Assembly (NCBI RefSeq): GCF_005889735.1
Contig: NZ_VCKY01000082.1
Location: 1-40,803 of the forward strand
Direction of reading: 5' to 3'
Length of the DNA: 40,803 bases
Origin: Nonomuraea turkmeniaca
GTDB lineage: Bacteria; Actinomycetota; Actinomycetes; Streptosporangiales; Streptosporangiaceae
Position numbers and translations under genes: made by a program. Shown one piece after another: positions 40,340 through 40,803 of this stretch; the stretch's first letter is position 1; each line of letters opens with the position of its first letter. The notes beneath the pieces were generated by a model. The model saw only the letters and a program-made list of their open reading frames with translations, did no database searches and was not told the DNA's origin.

Positions 40340-40803
40340 TCAATTGTGCAGGACGATGCCGTCCTTCATGACCAGAGTGCGCGCAGGGTGAACGACCACC
40401 GCCTCCGCCGCGCTCGCGCACGGCACCACGACCAGGTCGGCGCGGTCGCCCGCGGCCAGCCCGTAGCCCTCCAGCCCCAGCACGCGGGCGCCGCCATAGG
40501 TAGCGGCCTCCAGCGCCAGCTCGATGTCCGCGTCCCTGCGGAACGTGCTGCGGTAGGCGACGTGCATCGCCCGCTCCAGCATGTCGCCGCTGCCGTAAGG
40601 GCCCCACAGGTCCCTGATGCCGTCGTGCCCGCAGGCCACGGTGACGCCCGCGGCCCGAACTCGCTTCACCGGCGGCACGGGGAAGCTGTAGACGGCGGCG
40701 GTCGCCAGCGCGACACCCGCCTCGGCGAAGCCCTGGATCAGCCGGTCCTGGTACGCCTCGTCGAGCTGGCCGAGCGCGTACGCGTGACTGACCGTCACCC
40801 TCC
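40340..40803 (-). CDS. amidohydrolase, cytosine-deaminase-like (C-terminal part)
   Basis: Open through the right edge of the window; 154 residues are visible. TVSHAYALGQ and CGHDGIRDLWGPYGSGDMLERA carry the late metal and catalytic residues of the cytosine deaminase (CodA) group of the amidohydrolase superfamily. The final beta-sandwich (YGLAAGDRADLVVVPCASAAEAV) closes the protein. It would deaminate cytosine or a related cyclic amidine. The N-terminal HxH metal site is outside the window. It lies 27 bases upstream of the tex start on the same strand, so read-through is likely. Confidence 0.8.
   Translation of the reverse strand, partial: RVTVSHAYALGQLDEAYQDRLIQGFAEAGVALATAAVYSFPVPPVKRVRAAGVTVACGHDGIRDLWGPYGSGDMLERAMHVAYRSTFRRDADIELALEAATYGGARVLGLEGYGLAAGDRADLVVVPCASAAEAVVVHPARTLVMKDGIVLHN

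Overview
The window is a gene-dense, very GC-rich stretch of an actinobacterial chromosome. Evidence for this includes many GTG starts, strong third-position GC bias, long antisense shadow frames, an AfsR/SARP-type regulator, DUF4235, DUF1707 and DUF2079 proteins, a MshB/Mca-like PIG-L deacetylase, an IdeR/DmdR-type iron box and several promoters that look leaderless. The gene set fits the Streptosporangiales (Nonomuraea-like), but that assignment is inference from gene content. I see no rRNA, tRNA, transposase, integrase, phage gene or CRISPR array. Both ends cut a gene: a sigma factor on the left and a cytosine-deaminase-like amidohydrolase on the right.

Layout. 1-4 kb: a sigma factor fused to a zinc-finger/membrane tail, a tandem hairpin repeat, a membrane-anchored solute-binding/von Willebrand A fusion and a degenerate cation-efflux protein. 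4-8.5 kb: a DUF4184 membrane protein, a SpoU RNA methyltransferase, a decayed gene, a secreted sulfatase, a CutA-like protein and DUF4235. 8.4-12.8 kb: a LacI regulator with a 30-bp operator facing a 59-residue protein, a secreted protein, a D,D-carboxypeptidase, a YegP-like protein, an iron-box-controlled VTT/DedA-type membrane protein and another exported protein. 12.7-21.3 kb: an AfsR-like regulator, then an envelope group (YbhN-type membrane protein, PIG-L deacetylase, GT4 glycosyltransferase, DUF2079 protein) and a lipoprotein. 21.5-27.3 kb: DUF1707, a MEDS/HATPase protein, a MerR/aldo-keto reductase pair, DUF998, a universal stress protein and an APC permease. 27.4-31.4 kb: a short methionyl-tRNA synthetase behind a methionine-rich leader peptide and attenuator-like hairpins, a phosphotriesterase-family hydrolase, and an anti-anti-sigma/sigma pair. 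31.5-37.5 kb: a secreted protein, a 28-residue membrane protein, an IlvD-family dehydratase with a saccharopine-dehydrogenase-like enzyme under a divergent TetR, an uncharacterised protein and a truncated PD-(D/E)XK-like gene. 37.8-40.8 kb: Tex with a long Gly/Arg tail, then the partial amidohydrolase.

The strongest candidates for something undescribed are regulatory. First, a Met-codon leader peptide with mutually exclusive RNA hairpins in front of metG. Second, a 16-bp palindrome holding two overlapping divergent -10 elements, each placed to give a leaderless transcript. Third, an iron box over a VTT/DedA-type gene. Fourth, two small proteins (28 and 59 residues), one ending directly on a terminator and the other behind a large palindromic operator.
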